Shown: positions 15,896 to 26,848 of the stretch, piece by piece
Layout of the letters: every line of letters begins with the position of its first letter
Numbering within the stretch: the stretch's first letter is position 1
NCBI RefSeq assembly: GCF_008520305.1
Contig: NZ_ML703313.1
Coordinates: 1-44,604, forward strand
Direction of reading: 5' to 3'
DNA: 44,604 nt
From: Mesorhizobium sp. SARCC-RB16n
GTDB taxonomy: Bacteria; Pseudomonadota; Alphaproteobacteria; Rhizobiales; Rhizobiaceae
The notes under the pieces: model-generated
What the model was told of the DNA's origin: nothing
Seen by the model: the letters and a program-made list of their open reading frames with translations, nothing else
The model's database searches: none
Made by a program: the position numbers and the translations under genes

Positions 15896-18800
15896 TTACT
15901 GCTGCTGGAGTTTCAGTATCCGGTTTGGAACCGGGTCCTGTTGCTGGTCGATCGGCTGTCTGCGCCGCGGCAGCAATTGCAGCAGCTGACCCGGGTTGAG
16001 CTCCAGCGACGGCTGCCCGCGGATCGGTCGGCAGTTCGGATACCGCCCGACCGTACCGTCCGGGCAGTGTCGCCTGAAGATCGGCTGGCACTGGCCATTG
16101 ACCATCTGCGAGCCCGGCGCGCATTCGCTCTGTTGCCTCGGCTTGCGGCATGCCCCGTCGATCACCTCGGTCCCACGCGGACAGATGCATTCGCCGCGCT
16201 TGTTGTGGACCTGGCCGCGGATATCGCACTGCTGCACATCAGGCTGCTTGCGCCGGCAGGCATTGCCTTGCACCTCGGTACCCCTCGGGCAAACGCAATT
16301 GCCATCGGAGTCATGGACCTGGCCACGGATGGTGCACTGGTCAGGTTTCGGCCGGACCGGACGGCAGGTGCCGTTGCGCAGCTCGGTGCCTTGCGGGCAG
16401 ACGCAATCGCCATCGGCATTGCGGATCTGGCCATCGATGCGGCACTGCTGAGGTTTTGGCCGGATCTGGCGGCAGGCACCGTCTCGCACCTCGGTCCCTT
16501 GCGGGCAGATGCAGTAGCCATCGGCGTCGTGGATCTGACCACGGATGGTGCACTGCTCAGGCCTCGGCCTGTCGCGGACGCAGGCATTGGCCTTCCTGTC
16601 GAGATGCGTGCCGTCCGGGCAGGTGCAGCCATTGCCGTCCGAGGTCGGGACCGAGCCGGGCATGGTGCAGCCCGGTTTGTCGATCCTGACACAGGCGCCG
16701 TTCTCCAGCCCAGTCCCGCGCGGGCAGACACAGCGTCCGTCCTCGGTGCGGATCTGGCCTTCGAGCAGGACGCAGCGCGGTGGCGGCGGCAGTGGCAATG
16801 GCAGAAGGTTGGTGCCGCCGCCAGTGCACTGGCCGTTGCGGAAGGTGGTGCCTTCCGGGCAGACGCAGCGGCCGGCGTCGTTCATGACGAAGCTCGGCGA
16901 ACACTGGTTCTTCACCTCGTGCGTGATGGTGAAAGGATGGCACGCATAGGCCTTGCCGCGATCGCCCTGCCCGTTGGTCGCATCCTTGGACAGCACGTCG
17001 CCGCCCTGCACCCGTGTGTCGGGAGACAGCACGCCGACGCAGTTCTGGCCGTTGACGTTGCCCTGCAGGTTGGCCAGGCGCCCGTCGTCGGGAATGACCA
17101 CCGTCACATGGTGCGACTGGCTTTCACCGGCGCCGAGCGTCAAGTTGGCGATGCAGGAGGCCGGCAGCGTCGTCGCTTCGGGCGAGCAACCGAAGGGCGG
17201 GTCGATCGAAGTGATCGCAACGCCATCCAGCCGGCCAAGCCCGTCCACGCCGATCGCATCGCCGATGCGGACCGGACCCGAGAAGGGGCTCGTCCCGTCA
17301 TTGGATATGGTGATGTCGAACGAGCAGGGCTGGCCGACGCGGCACTCGCGGTCGCCGGTCTTCTCGACACGAATGGTCGAGGAGCCGCCGCCCTTGGCGC
17401 AGGCCTGGCCGATCGGATAGACGACGTCGTCGCCCTGTGCCGGGCCATAGGAGCCCCGCGCGCAGTTCTCGAACTCGCCATTGGCCGAGACAGTCACGTC
17501 GAAGTGCCTGGAGGTTCCGGGCGTCATGACGGCGCCGGGAATCTGGCACGACAACGCATTGGCCGGAACCGGTCCGCACGCCCATTCCGCGCCATCGGGG
17601 GTGACGGTCTGGATCTGGACCGGCGCTCCGCCCGACACCAGCGTGGCGGCATCGTTGACCCGCACCGGACCGGTGGGGGCAGCCGTACCGACGCTGGTGA
17701 TGGTGATGCGGCAGGAAACAACTGCTGCACCCGCCAGCGAGCCGCTGCAGACCTTGGTGATGCGCAAGGTCGGCTGGCCGCCATTGGGATGGCGGATGCG
17801 TTCCTTGGCGCAGGCCTTGTTGTTGGTGAGGTCGACCTCACCGGGGATGGCCTTCACCTCGGCGCAGTTCTCGACCGTGTCCGACCGATAGCTGGCCGGC
17901 ACGACCGCCTTGACGAAGATCGGCGTCGAGGCGCCCGCGGGCAGCGAGATGGCGGCATTGTCGCAGCGGAACTGGCTGGGGCCGTCCGGGCCGCATGTCC
18001 AGGGCGGGCTCGGCCCGAAGGTCGAGGATGTCGGCGCGCCGCTTGGGTAGTTGTCGATCACCGTCAGCGGCCCGTTATAGGTCGATGTGCCGTTGTTGAT
18101 GATGTCGATGATGAAGGTGCAGACGCCGTCGGCGGTGCAGACTTCGGTGCGGGCACGCTTCTTGAGGATCAGGTCAACCTTCTTCTCGACCGGCGGCTGG
18201 CAATCCTGGTTGCGGTCGCCGCGGCGGCAGATCGGGATCGAGGCACAGCCACGGTCATTGGCCTGGCTGCCGAAAAGCGGCTTGCCGCTGGCGCCGTAAT
18301 TGTAGGTGGCGCAGTTGCGCAGCACGCTGCCTTGCCAGCCTCCGGCCGGCCTGAAGCCGAGCTTGAGGTCGACGGAGGCTCCCGGAGCGAGCGTGGTCAC
18401 CGGATAGGTGCACGTCATCGGGGTGGTTCCCGGCGCGCAGACCCAGGGCGGGTTGGGCCCCGAGCTCAGTGTCGAGCCGGCCGGCAGCGTCACCTCGTCA
18501 AGCACGATCTTGCCGTTGTAGGGCGCTGTGCCGACATTGGTGACCCGGATGGTGAAGTCGCAGCCGCCGGCCATGGTGCAGCGCGGAACGTCGGCGCGTT
18601 TCTCGACCTTGAGATCCGGCTCCTTGTCCCGGGGCGGGCACTTCTGGTCACGCGGGATGACGATGTCGATGGTTTGCGTGCAGCACAGGCCCCAGCCCTC
18701 CTTCGGCCCGGCATAGGTGTTGATGCCGGTGACGATGAGGTGGATGACGTCGCCGGGTGACGCGCCGACGATCTTCCAGTCGAGCACACCCCCGCCCGCC

Positions 18801-19756
18801 GGCACCTTCTGGGTGTCGGGGATGATGGTGATGCCCGGTGAGGTCGTCGAAACCTGCACCCACTTGCCGCCCATCTCGGGGCCGACCGGCATGTGGTAGA
18901 TGAAGGCGCCGCCGCCGGGCACGCAGTCGACCGTGCCGCGTTCGACCTTGAAGCATTCATGGTCGGTGGGAGGTGGCGGAGGTGGGTTGCATTTGGTCAA
19001 ATCGATCCGGATCGAGGTCTTCTCCCCGGTTGCGATGTTGCCGTCGTCCGGCTTGCCCGGATCCTGCGACGGGATGCTGGTGCTCGCGCCGGCTTCGTTG
19101 GTCACCTTGATCAGGCCCTGGTTGTCGACCATCGTCGGCGCAGGAAACGCCGCATGGTCGATCTTGGCCGTGATCTGGAAGGTGATGACGCGTTCGTTCG
19201 CAGCGCCGACGCCATCAAGATCACTGGCTGAAAGCCGGAAATCGGAAACCGTCGCCGTATCGTTCGGATTTGTCGACGTGCTGATCGAAGCGCCCGGCAG
19301 CGGTCCGCCGGACGAATCCGTGCCGTCTCCGGCCACATGCACGCCGACGATCTGCAGGCCGTGCGGAAGCACGTCCTTGAAATCGAGACGCGCCTTGTTC
19401 AGCAAAGCCGCCAGGTTTGGGTTGGCAAAGTTCTGCGGATCGCCGCGCACGCCGAAGCTGAGGAAATATTCGACATAGTCGCAGCTTCGTTGCCCGCCTT
19501 TCTTGGTGAAGAAGGGCACGAGCCGACCCGGCTCGGGATTCACGATGCGTGGGTTGTCGAAATCGAGCCTGGGCTGCGTGACAGCGGTGTAGACTTCAGA
19601 GGCGAAGCCTTGCACCGGAGTTAGGGTGGCGACCGCGATACCGGCCGCCATCAGCCAGCGCGCGCCGCGCCTGGCGAGTGACAGGGGTTTCATGATCGTC
19701 TCCATGACGGTTGACTTGTTGCCGGCCGCGAGCGGGGAGGGTGCGAGATTGTTCAT
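15896..19756 (-). CDS. Large exported protein with DUF11-like repeats and a cysteine-repeat C-terminus
   Basis: This 1286-residue protein has no function I recognise. It has a long Sec-type signal (charged start, core WLMAAGIAVATLTPV, cleavage near residue 52). An N-terminal domain (53-255), a proline linker (257-263) and a cysteine-bearing module (268-373) follow. Four Ig-like repeats resembling DUF11 (about 380-500, 527-650, 662-788, 793-910) come next, with the recurring pattern CxF.I.I.N.GTS.Y.GP. Seven short repeats (952-1203) have C-x(11-13)-C-x-C-x(10-12)-C; four of them recur every 36 residues exactly. The tail is rich in Pro, Arg and Gln. The ATG has GAGGAGGGG before it. It starts 10 nt after the beta-propeller gene with which it shares the 268-373 module. 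The many cysteines imply disulfides outside the cytoplasm. A surface, matrix or adhesion role is only a guess. Confidence 0.85.
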   Translation of the reverse strand: MNNLAPSPLAAGNKSTVMETIMKPLSLARRGARWLMAAGIAVATLTPVQGFASEVYTAVTQPRLDFDNPRIVNPEPGRLVPFFTKKGGQRSCDYVEYFLSFGVRGDPQNFANPNLAALLNKARLDFKDVLPHGLQIVGVHVAGDGTDSSGGPLPGASISTSTNPNDTATVSDFRLSASDLDGVGAANERVITFQITAKIDHAAFPAPTMVDNQGLIKVTNEAGASTSIPSQDPGKPDDGNIATGEKTSIRIDLTKCNPPPPPPTDHECFKVERGTVDCVPGGGAFIYHMPVGPEMGGKWVQVSTTSPGITIIPDTQKVPAGGGVLDWKIVGASPGDVIHLIVTGINTYAGPKEGWGLCCTQTIDIVIPRDQKCPPRDKEPDLKVEKRADVPRCTMAGGCDFTIRVTNVGTAPYNGKIVLDEVTLPAGSTLSSGPNPPWVCAPGTTPMTCTYPVTTLAPGASVDLKLGFRPAGGWQGSVLRNCATYNYGASGKPLFGSQANDRGCASIPICRRGDRNQDCQPPVEKKVDLILKKRARTEVCTADGVCTFIIDIINNGTSTYNGPLTVIDNYPSGAPTSSTFGPSPPWTCGPDGPSQFRCDNAAISLPAGASTPIFVKAVVPASYRSDTVENCAEVKAIPGEVDLTNNKACAKERIRHPNGGQPTLRITKVCSGSLAGAAVVSCRITITSVGTAAPTGPVRVNDAATLVSGGAPVQIQTVTPDGAEWACGPVPANALSCQIPGAVMTPGTSRHFDVTVSANGEFENCARGSYGPAQGDDVVYPIGQACAKGGGSSTIRVEKTGDRECRVGQPCSFDITISNDGTSPFSGPVRIGDAIGVDGLGRLDGVAITSIDPPFGCSPEATTLPASCIANLTLGAGESQSHHVTVVIPDDGRLANLQGNVNGQNCVGVLSPDTRVQGGDVLSKDATNGQGDRGKAYACHPFTITHEVKNQCSPSFVMNDAGRCVCPEGTTFRNGQCTGGGTNLLPLPLPPPPRCVLLEGQIRTEDGRCVCPRGTGLENGACVRIDKPGCTMPGSVPTSDGNGCTCPDGTHLDRKANACVRDRPRPEQCTIRGQIHDADGYCICPQGTEVRDGACRQIRPKPQQCRIDGQIRNADGDCVCPQGTELRNGTCRPVRPKPDQCTIRGQVHDSDGNCVCPRGTEVQGNACRRKQPDVQQCDIRGQVHNKRGECICPRGTEVIDGACRKPRQQSECAPGSQMVNGQCQPIFRRHCPDGTVGRYPNCRPIRGQPSLELNPGQLLQLLPRRRQPIDQQQDPVPNRILKLQQQ
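16121..16552 (-). repeat. Four tandem 108-bp coding repeats
   Basis: Cysteines 1069, 1105, 1141 and 1177 of the 1286-residue protein begin successive units of exactly 36 residues (108 bp). Each unit runs C-x12-C-x-C-x10-C followed by a basic, Pro/Gln-rich linker. The constant DNA length suggests recent duplication or homogenisation by recombination. Three more divergent units lie upstream in the gene, back to about 16903. Confidence 0.85.
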
Positions 19757-19766
19757 CTTCCCCTCC

Positions 19767-21731
19767 TCAACGTTCGCAGCTGACGGCTGGGGTTCGGAGC
19801 GGCAAGGTCATCTTGCAGCAAGGGTAGTAGTCACCCTTGTCCTTGTCGGACTTCCTGTAGAAGCAAAGTCCAACATCCACTCTGTCGCCCGGATAGTGGC
19901 CGGTGATGTCGATCGTGTACGGCTTGCCAGGTACATGCGATATGGGTGATGTCACCCCGACGCCTGGTGTCCTGGACTGGGCCTTGATCGAATCGCCGCC
20001 GAAGCCGGCATGGTCATGGAGATAGAGATCGGCCTCGAGACCTGAGGGCGTGCAGTAATACTGGACGTCCTCGACATCGAGACACGGAGGCAGATTGCCG
20101 GGCGGTGGGAAGTCCGGCGGGTAGAAGGGAGGCTCATAGCCGCCCGGTATTTCCTCATAATAGCCAGCACGGCCCTCGCAGGGATGCCAGACGGCGACGT
20201 CGCCGACATGGCCTTCCACTTCGGGATCCTCGAAATAGCCGTCGAAATCGACAAACCAGGAGCCGAAGGGCGGCACGTTGGCCGGCTTGACCAAGTCCTT
20301 GGGCGTGATCTGCACGCCATGCACGGCAATCGGTCCGCCAGCCGCGAGCTTTTCTGCGAGCTCGGGGTTGTCGCGCAATTTGTCGCCGGTATTGACCAAG
20401 GTCTGGGTGCAGACCGAGGTGTCGAGATTGCCGTCGGCGTCGTAGCCATATTGCAGGTCGAGGCCGCCGGCCGACTGGCGGTTACCCTGCGGGAAGCCGA
20501 CCGCATATTCCTGCGGCGTTTCCACCCAGACCGATTCCGTCGAGGGATCGTCGGGATTTTCTCTGAAGTAGCGGATGACTTCGCCCTTGCCGGAATCGGC
20601 GAAGCGGCTGTAGTCGTAGCGGTTTTCGATCGGGCCGCGCTGGGCGAGATACATGAAGCCGCTGTTGTCGAAGGCGATGTCGGTGACGGCGTAGTCCTTG
20701 TCGGCCTTGACCGTCAGCTCCCAGCGCGGATCGCCGGCAAAGGTGCCGTCGCGAGCTATGGCCACCGACCAGATTTCCGACTTTTCGCCGACCGAATAGT
20801 AAAGCCGGCCGCCATGATAGGAGACGGCCCAGACCCGGCGCTCGTCCTGGGTGTAGCCCCAGGTCTCGGCGTCTTCGGTGTCGAAGGCCGCGCCCCGTAT
20901 GTCCATCACCGCGCCATCGTCGGCGACGGGAGCCAGCCCATGCGCCGGTCGCCCGGCGACGCCGTGATCGAACGTGTCCACCAGTCTGCCGTTGGCGTCG
21001 ATGCGATGGATCAGGCCGGTATCGAGGTCGGAAGCGAAGAACTGGCGATGGACGGGATCGAAGGTGATATTGCCGATGCCGGGACCGCTGTTGGTGTCGA
21101 TGTCGGCGAATTTGGCGACCTGGCCGGTGATGCCGTCGATCTTCCAGATGGTGCCCGGTCCGCCGCCGTTTTCGGTGCCGAACTGGCCCTCCATGAAGGT
21201 GGCGCCCGCGGTGCCGCGGCGCTGCCGCTCCGGCCTGCCGTCCTTGTCGGCGTCCGGCGTGACGATCTCGATGCCATGCAGCGAAGTGGCGGCGGCATAG
21301 AGGTTGGGAACGCCCGACGGCACACCGTCGCGCACGCCGTCATCATAGGTGAGGCCGAACACCTCGCCGATCTGGCCAGCCGTTACTTCGAAAGGCGGCG
21401 GCGTGAAGACGAGCTGGCCAGAGGCCGGACCGCCCAAGTGCGTAACGTCGAACACTCGCAAGGTGGCGCGCGACGTGTCGATGAAGGTCTCGTCGACCGG
21501 ATCCACGCCGGGCGGCAGCCCTTCATCTAAATTGGGGATGACGGTGCCGGGAAAGCCGGTGACCGCCATCGAGCCTGGATAAATGATCTGGGTTTCCTGC
21601 GCCCGGGCGGCGCCTCCAAGCCAAAGGCTGGCGGCAAGCGCCAGGGCCAGCAAGCCGCCGGCCTGCAATGCACCGCGCAAGCGGCCGTCAAAGTCAAAAG
21701 AAGACACGAACGTGCCGCGGACGCGAGACAT
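19767..21731 (-). CDS. Exported beta-propeller-like protein with C-terminal cysteine module
   Basis: The protein has 654 residues. The ATG at 21731 is preferred because it has a GGGGG ribosome-binding site and is directly followed by a signal peptide (core LLALALAASLWLGGA, cleavage after ARA44). Residues about 60-530 contain repeated blade-like motifs (IWKIDGITGQVAKFADIDT, FASDLDTGLIHRIDANGRLV, WAVSYHGGRLYYSV, SEIWSVAIARDG), as in NHL- or SMP-type propellers. A Pro-rich stretch (PPFYPPDFPPPGNLPP) leads to a module at 550-654 with cysteines at 550, 560, 623, 638, 639 and 652. This module matches the one at residues 268-373 of the next protein. The next gene starts 10 nt downstream. Function is unknown; both are likely secreted or periplasmic and may act together. 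Confidence 0.82.
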   Translation of the reverse strand: MSRVRGTFVSSFDFDGRLRGALQAGGLLALALAASLWLGGAARAQETQIIYPGSMAVTGFPGTVIPNLDEGLPPGVDPVDETFIDTSRATLRVFDVTHLGGPASGQLVFTPPPFEVTAGQIGEVFGLTYDDGVRDGVPSGVPNLYAAATSLHGIEIVTPDADKDGRPERQRRGTAGATFMEGQFGTENGGGPGTIWKIDGITGQVAKFADIDTNSGPGIGNITFDPVHRQFFASDLDTGLIHRIDANGRLVDTFDHGVAGRPAHGLAPVADDGAVMDIRGAAFDTEDAETWGYTQDERRVWAVSYHGGRLYYSVGEKSEIWSVAIARDGTFAGDPRWELTVKADKDYAVTDIAFDNSGFMYLAQRGPIENRYDYSRFADSGKGEVIRYFRENPDDPSTESVWVETPQEYAVGFPQGNRQSAGGLDLQYGYDADGNLDTSVCTQTLVNTGDKLRDNPELAEKLAAGGPIAVHGVQITPKDLVKPANVPPFGSWFVDFDGYFEDPEVEGHVGDVAVWHPCEGRAGYYEEIPGGYEPPFYPPDFPPPGNLPPCLDVEDVQYYCTPSGLEADLYLHDHAGFGGDSIKAQSRTPGVGVTSPISHVPGKPYTIDITGHYPGDRVDVGLCFYRKSDKDKGDYYPCCKMTLPLRTPAVSCER

Positions 21732-22216
21732 CAAGCTACCCCCGTTAGCCACGGGAGAAACACCCGGCGTCGCCGCGCAAACCAGGGCAAGGCGCGGTGG
21801 TCCGGCACGTTCTTCCCTGATCGAATTGTCTGCTTTCCTCTTGGTCACGATACGCCTGCTCCTGCACAGGGTCAACGGAATCAGCGGAAAGCCCAGCGCA
21901 TCGACCCCGTCCCGAAGGCGGTGGTCGCGCCGAGCTCCTGTTGGTCCCGGAGACCGCGGAGTCTCTGGGTTGCTGGTCATGGGGCTTCCTTTCCGGTCCG
22001 CACCATGCGGCACCTGAGCGTCAGTCGCGTGCGATGGTGGAAAGGTTCATGGAAGCCTTGCGCAGAATGCTTGCGCGCGATCCCGGCTGTTCTTATATAC
22101 GCGCCAGCCCTGCGGTGCCGGAACATCGGTGCCGAACGGGAATTCTTGTGAACAGGGGCTTTCGTCGGAACGCCTTACCGGGTCCTGAGAGCCTGCTTAG
22201 CGGAGAGACTAGAAAA
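21732..22216. other. Divergent intergenic region between the propeller gene and dnaK
   Basis: These 485 nt lack a convincing gene; in-frame extensions of both flanking genes run into it but lack coding character and ribosome-binding sites. It holds the predicted heat-shock promoter of dnaK (22070-22099) and should contain the promoter of the exported-protein operon, which I could not place. Confidence 0.6.
22070..22099 (+). promoter_or_regulatory. Predicted RpoH (sigma-32 type) promoter of dnaK
   Basis: CTTGCG (22070-22075) and CTTATATA (22092-22099) are separated by 16 nt, close to the alphaproteobacterial heat-shock promoter pattern (CTTG ... a C- and TAT-rich -10). The mRNA leader would be about 110 nt. 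dnaK is the expected RpoH target. A second CTTGCG lies at 22057-22062, so the exact -35 is not certain. Confidence 0.5.
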
Positions 22217-24133
<1,917 letters not shown>

Positions 24134-24160
24134 ACGGCTTGACGGCAAGATAATGCGGAA

Positions 24161-24186
24161 AGCCCGGCGCAAGGCCGGGCTTTTTT
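24161..24186 (+). terminator. Intrinsic terminator between dnaK and dnaJ
   Basis: AGCCCGGC (24161-24168) pairs perfectly with GCCGGGCT (24174-24181) around a GCAAG loop, and a run of six T follows from 24181. It lies 27 nt after the dnaK stop, so most dnaK transcripts should end here and only read-through would reach dnaJ. Confidence 0.92.
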
Positions 24187-24354
24187 GCAACCCTCGCGGA
24201 AAAAAGTGCGAGCGCTGCCGAAAAAATCACTGAAAACCACGGACAAGTTCGTGCCGACCCTAGCATACGGGCAGCACCGCTCCTAAATCGAACAACGTGC
24301 CGGCAAACGACGCACAACATGCATCAAGACGTTGATCCGGAACTGCGGGAAAAA

Positions 24355-25485
24355 ATGAAAGCTGATTTCTACGAAACGCTGGGCGTGCAAAAGGGCGCCG
24401 ACGAGAAGGAGCTCAAGAGCGCTTTTCGCAAGCTCGCCATGCAGTTCCATCCCGACCGCAACCCCGGCGATCATTCCTGCGAGCACAGGTTCAAGGAAAT
24501 CAACGAAGCCTACGAGACGCTGAAGGACCCGCAGAAGCGCGCGGCCTATGACCGTTTCGGCCACGCCGCTTTCGAGCAGGGCGGCATGAATGGCGGCGCG
24601 CAAGGCTTTGGCGCCGGCGGCTTTGCCGACATCTTCGAGGATATTTTCGGCGACATGATGGGCGGCCGCCAGCGCCGCTCGTCCGGTGGCCGCGAGCGCG
24701 GCGCCGACCTGCGCTACAACATGGAAATATCGCTGGAGGAAGCCTTCGCGGGCAAAACCGCGCAAATCCGCGTGCCGGCTTCGATATCCTGCACAGAATG
24801 CTCGGGCAGCGGCGCCAAGCCGGGCACCCAGCCGGTCACCTGCTCGATGTGCAACGGCCACGGCAAGGTGCGTGCCACGCAGGGCTTCTTCTCGATCGAG
24901 CGGACCTGCCCGCAATGCCAGGGCCGCGGCCAGACCATCAAGGACCCCTGCCCGAAATGCGCCGGCCAGGGCCGCGTCACCGAGGAGCGCTCGCTGTCGG
25001 TCAACATCCCGGCCGGCATCGAGGACGGCACCCGCATCCGCCTTGCCAATGAAGGCGAGGCCGGCCTGCGCGGTGGGCCGTCGGGCGACCTCTATATCTT
25101 CCTGGCGGTCAAGCCGCACGAATTCTTCCAGCGCGACGGCGCCGATCTCTATTGCAAGGTGCCGATCTCGATGACCACGGCCGCCCTTGGCGGCTCCTTC
25201 GAGGTGACGACGCTGGACGGCACGCAGACCAAGGTGAAGGTGACCGAAGGTACGCAGAACGGACGCCAGTTCCGTCTTAAAGGCAAGGGCATGCCGGTGC
25301 TGCGCCAGCCCAATGTCGGCGACCTCTACATCCAGACCGCGGTCGAGACGCCGCAGAACCTGTCGCGCCGCCAGCGCGAATTGCTGGAGGAGTTCGAACA
25401 ACTGTCCTCGCAGGACAATTCGCCCCAATCGAGCGGCTTTTTCGCCCGCATGAAGGATTTCTTCGAGTCTTTCGGCGAGCGTTGA
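24355..25485 (+). CDS. dnaJ: Co-chaperone DnaJ (Hsp40)
   Basis: This type I J-protein (376 residues, the same length as in E. coli) stimulates the DnaK ATPase. The J domain is at residues 1-70 with HPDRN near residue 33, followed by a Gly/Phe-rich region (about 75-110) and four CxxCxGxG-like zinc motifs ([32 protein letters not shown], about 145-210). The C-terminal substrate domains then follow. The ATG at 24355 (GGGAAAAA upstream, [11 protein letters not shown]) is preferred over an in-frame ATG at 24319 that lacks a ribosome-binding site. A terminator separates it from dnaK. Its own promoter should lie in 24187-24354 but is not clear. Confidence 0.98.
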   Translation: MKADFYETLGVQKGADEKELKSAFRKLAMQFHPDRNPGDHSCEHRFKEINEAYETLKDPQKRAAYDRFGHAAFEQGGMNGGAQGFGAGGFADIFEDIFGDMMGGRQRRSSGGRERGADLRYNMEISLEEAFAGKTAQIRVPASISCTECSGSGAKPGTQPVTCSMCNGHGKVRATQGFFSIERTCPQCQGRGQTIKDPCPKCAGQGRVTEERSLSVNIPAGIEDGTRIRLANEGEAGLRGGPSGDLYIFLAVKPHEFFQRDGADLYCKVPISMTTAALGGSFEVTTLDGTQTKVKVTEGTQNGRQFRLKGKGMPVLRQPNVGDLYIQTAVETPQNLSRRQRELLEEFEQLSSQDNSPQSSGFFARMKDFFESFGER

Positions 25486-25589
25486 GGCGCGACCAGAACT
25501 ATCTTGTCCCCGACATAGGCATGGCCGCGCCTTGCCTTGCGTCACCCAGGTGTTAAGTAGCTTCAAGGGGAGCGCTGAGGAGAGCTTGC

Positions 25590-26195
25590 ATGGCACGTGG
25601 TCACGGACTGCGGAAGGCGTTTGCCGAGAAGTTCGACGACGAACTCAAATTCTTCAAGGGCTGGATCGACAAGCCGAAGACGGTCGGCTCGATCGTTCCG
25701 ACCAGCTCGATCACCGCGCGCAAGATGGCCTCGATCGTCAACCCAAAGTCCGGCCTGCCGGTGCTCGAGGTCGGTCCCGGCACCGGGGTCATTACCCGCG
25801 CCATCCTTGCCCAAGGCGTGCGGCCCGAGAACCTCTACGCGGTCGAATATTCAACCGATTTCGTGCGCCATCTGCGCCAGCTCTATCCCGGCGTCAACGT
25901 CATCGAAGGTGATGCCTTCAACCTCAACGCGACGCTTGGCGAGAGGAGCGGGATGATCTTCGACAGCGTCGTTTCCGGCGTGCCGCTGCTCAACTTCCCG
26001 GTCGCCCAGCGCATCGCCTATATCGAGAGCCTGCTCGACCGGATCCCGGCCGGACGGCCGATCGTGCAGCTGACCTACGGTCCGATGTCGCCGATCCCGG
26101 CCGGCCGCGGCGACTACACGGTCAAGCATTTCGACTTCATCTTCCGCAACATCCCGCCGACGCAGCTGTGGATCTACCGACGCGAAGCGCATTGA
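25590..26195 (+). CDS. pmtA: Phospholipid N-methyltransferase
   Basis: This 201-residue SAM-dependent enzyme methylates phosphatidylethanolamine towards phosphatidylcholine at the membrane. The SAM motif I is LEVGPGTGVITRAIL (about residues 58-72), followed by LYAVEYSTDFVRHLR and VIEGDAF as later SAM-binding strands. The N-terminal KFFKGWIDKPKTVGSIVPTSS region is typical of the rhizobial/Rhodobacter-type PmtA. GAGGAGAG precedes the ATG. Its position 104 nt after dnaJ agrees with the order I recall from Sinorhizobium, which supports the symbol. Confidence 0.9.
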   Translation: MARGHGLRKAFAEKFDDELKFFKGWIDKPKTVGSIVPTSSITARKMASIVNPKSGLPVLEVGPGTGVITRAILAQGVRPENLYAVEYSTDFVRHLRQLYPGVNVIEGDAFNLNATLGERSGMIFDSVVSGVPLLNFPVAQRIAYIESLLDRIPAGRPIVQLTYGPMSPIPAGRGDYTVKHFDFIFRNIPPTQLWIYRREAH

Positions 26196-26240
26196 TTTGG
26201 GCTGGCCTAGGCTGTACCTGTCCGTCGACAAGGGTGGCCA

Positions 26241-26837
26241 ATGGCAGTGATCCCGAAAATCCTCGTCTTCGCCGGCTCGGTGCGCAGCGGCGCCTATAGC
26301 GGCAGGACCGCCGACGTGGCGCAGAAGGAACTTGCGGTGCAAGGCGCCGAGGTCACCCGCATTTCGCTCGCCGACTATCCCTTGCCTATCCTCGACGAGG
26401 ACCTGGAGAAGGAAAGGGGTGTCCCCGAAAACGCCCAGAAGCTCGCGCGGCTGATCGCCGCTCATGACGGGCTGCTGATCGCGACGCCGGAATATAACGG
26501 CTCCATCCCGCCGCTGCTCAAGAACACGATCGACTGGGTGAGCCGCGTGCGCAGGGATGGCGGCCGGTCGGTCAGGCCTCTTGCCGGCAAGGTCGCCGGC
26601 CTCTGCTCGTCCTCCAACGGACACTTCGCCGGCATCCGCTGCATCAACCATCTGCGCGCCGTGCTGGTGCGTTGCCAGATGGAAGTGGTGACGCCGGAAT
26701 GCTCGGTGCCGGAGGGTGGCGACGCCTTCGACGGGGACGGCCATTTCCGTGACGAAAGACTGCACAGATCGATGGAGCACCTATGCCGCACGCTGATCGA
26801 AACCTCACGCATGCTGTCCACGCGGATCGAGGCGTGA
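26241..26837 (+). CDS. NADPH-dependent FMN reductase family protein
   Basis: This 198-residue flavodoxin-fold protein carries a phosphate-binding loop ([15 protein letters not shown], about residues 11-25) and the family motif [22 protein letters not shown] (about 80-101), followed by [15 protein letters not shown]. Such enzymes reduce FMN, quinones, chromate or azo compounds with NAD(P)H. AAGGGTGG precedes the ATG. It lies 45 nt after pmtA, and its stop overlaps a possible GTG start of pyrF. Physiological substrate is unknown. Confidence 0.9.
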   Translation: MAVIPKILVFAGSVRSGAYSGRTADVAQKELAVQGAEVTRISLADYPLPILDEDLEKERGVPENAQKLARLIAAHDGLLIATPEYNGSIPPLLKNTIDWVSRVRRDGGRSVRPLAGKVAGLCSSSNGHFAGIRCINHLRAVLVRCQMEVVTPECSVPEGGDAFDGDGHFRDERLHRSMEHLCRTLIETSRMLSTRIEA

Positions 26838-26848
26838 TCGCCGCGACG

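Noticed and set aside
16121-16903. Regular repeats considered as a CRISPR array
   Set aside because: The repeats are about 108 bp, have no unique spacers between constant short repeats, and are read in frame as cysteine domains.
15653-18760. Plus-strand open frame of 1035 codons
   Set aside because: It is the mirror of the large repeat-protein gene, which has a signal peptide, domain repeats and a good ribosome-binding site; the antisense repeats simply reflect the sense repeats.
20184-21530. Plus-strand open frame over the propeller gene
   Set aside because: Antisense to a gene with clear propeller motifs; no ribosome-binding site or recognisable domain.
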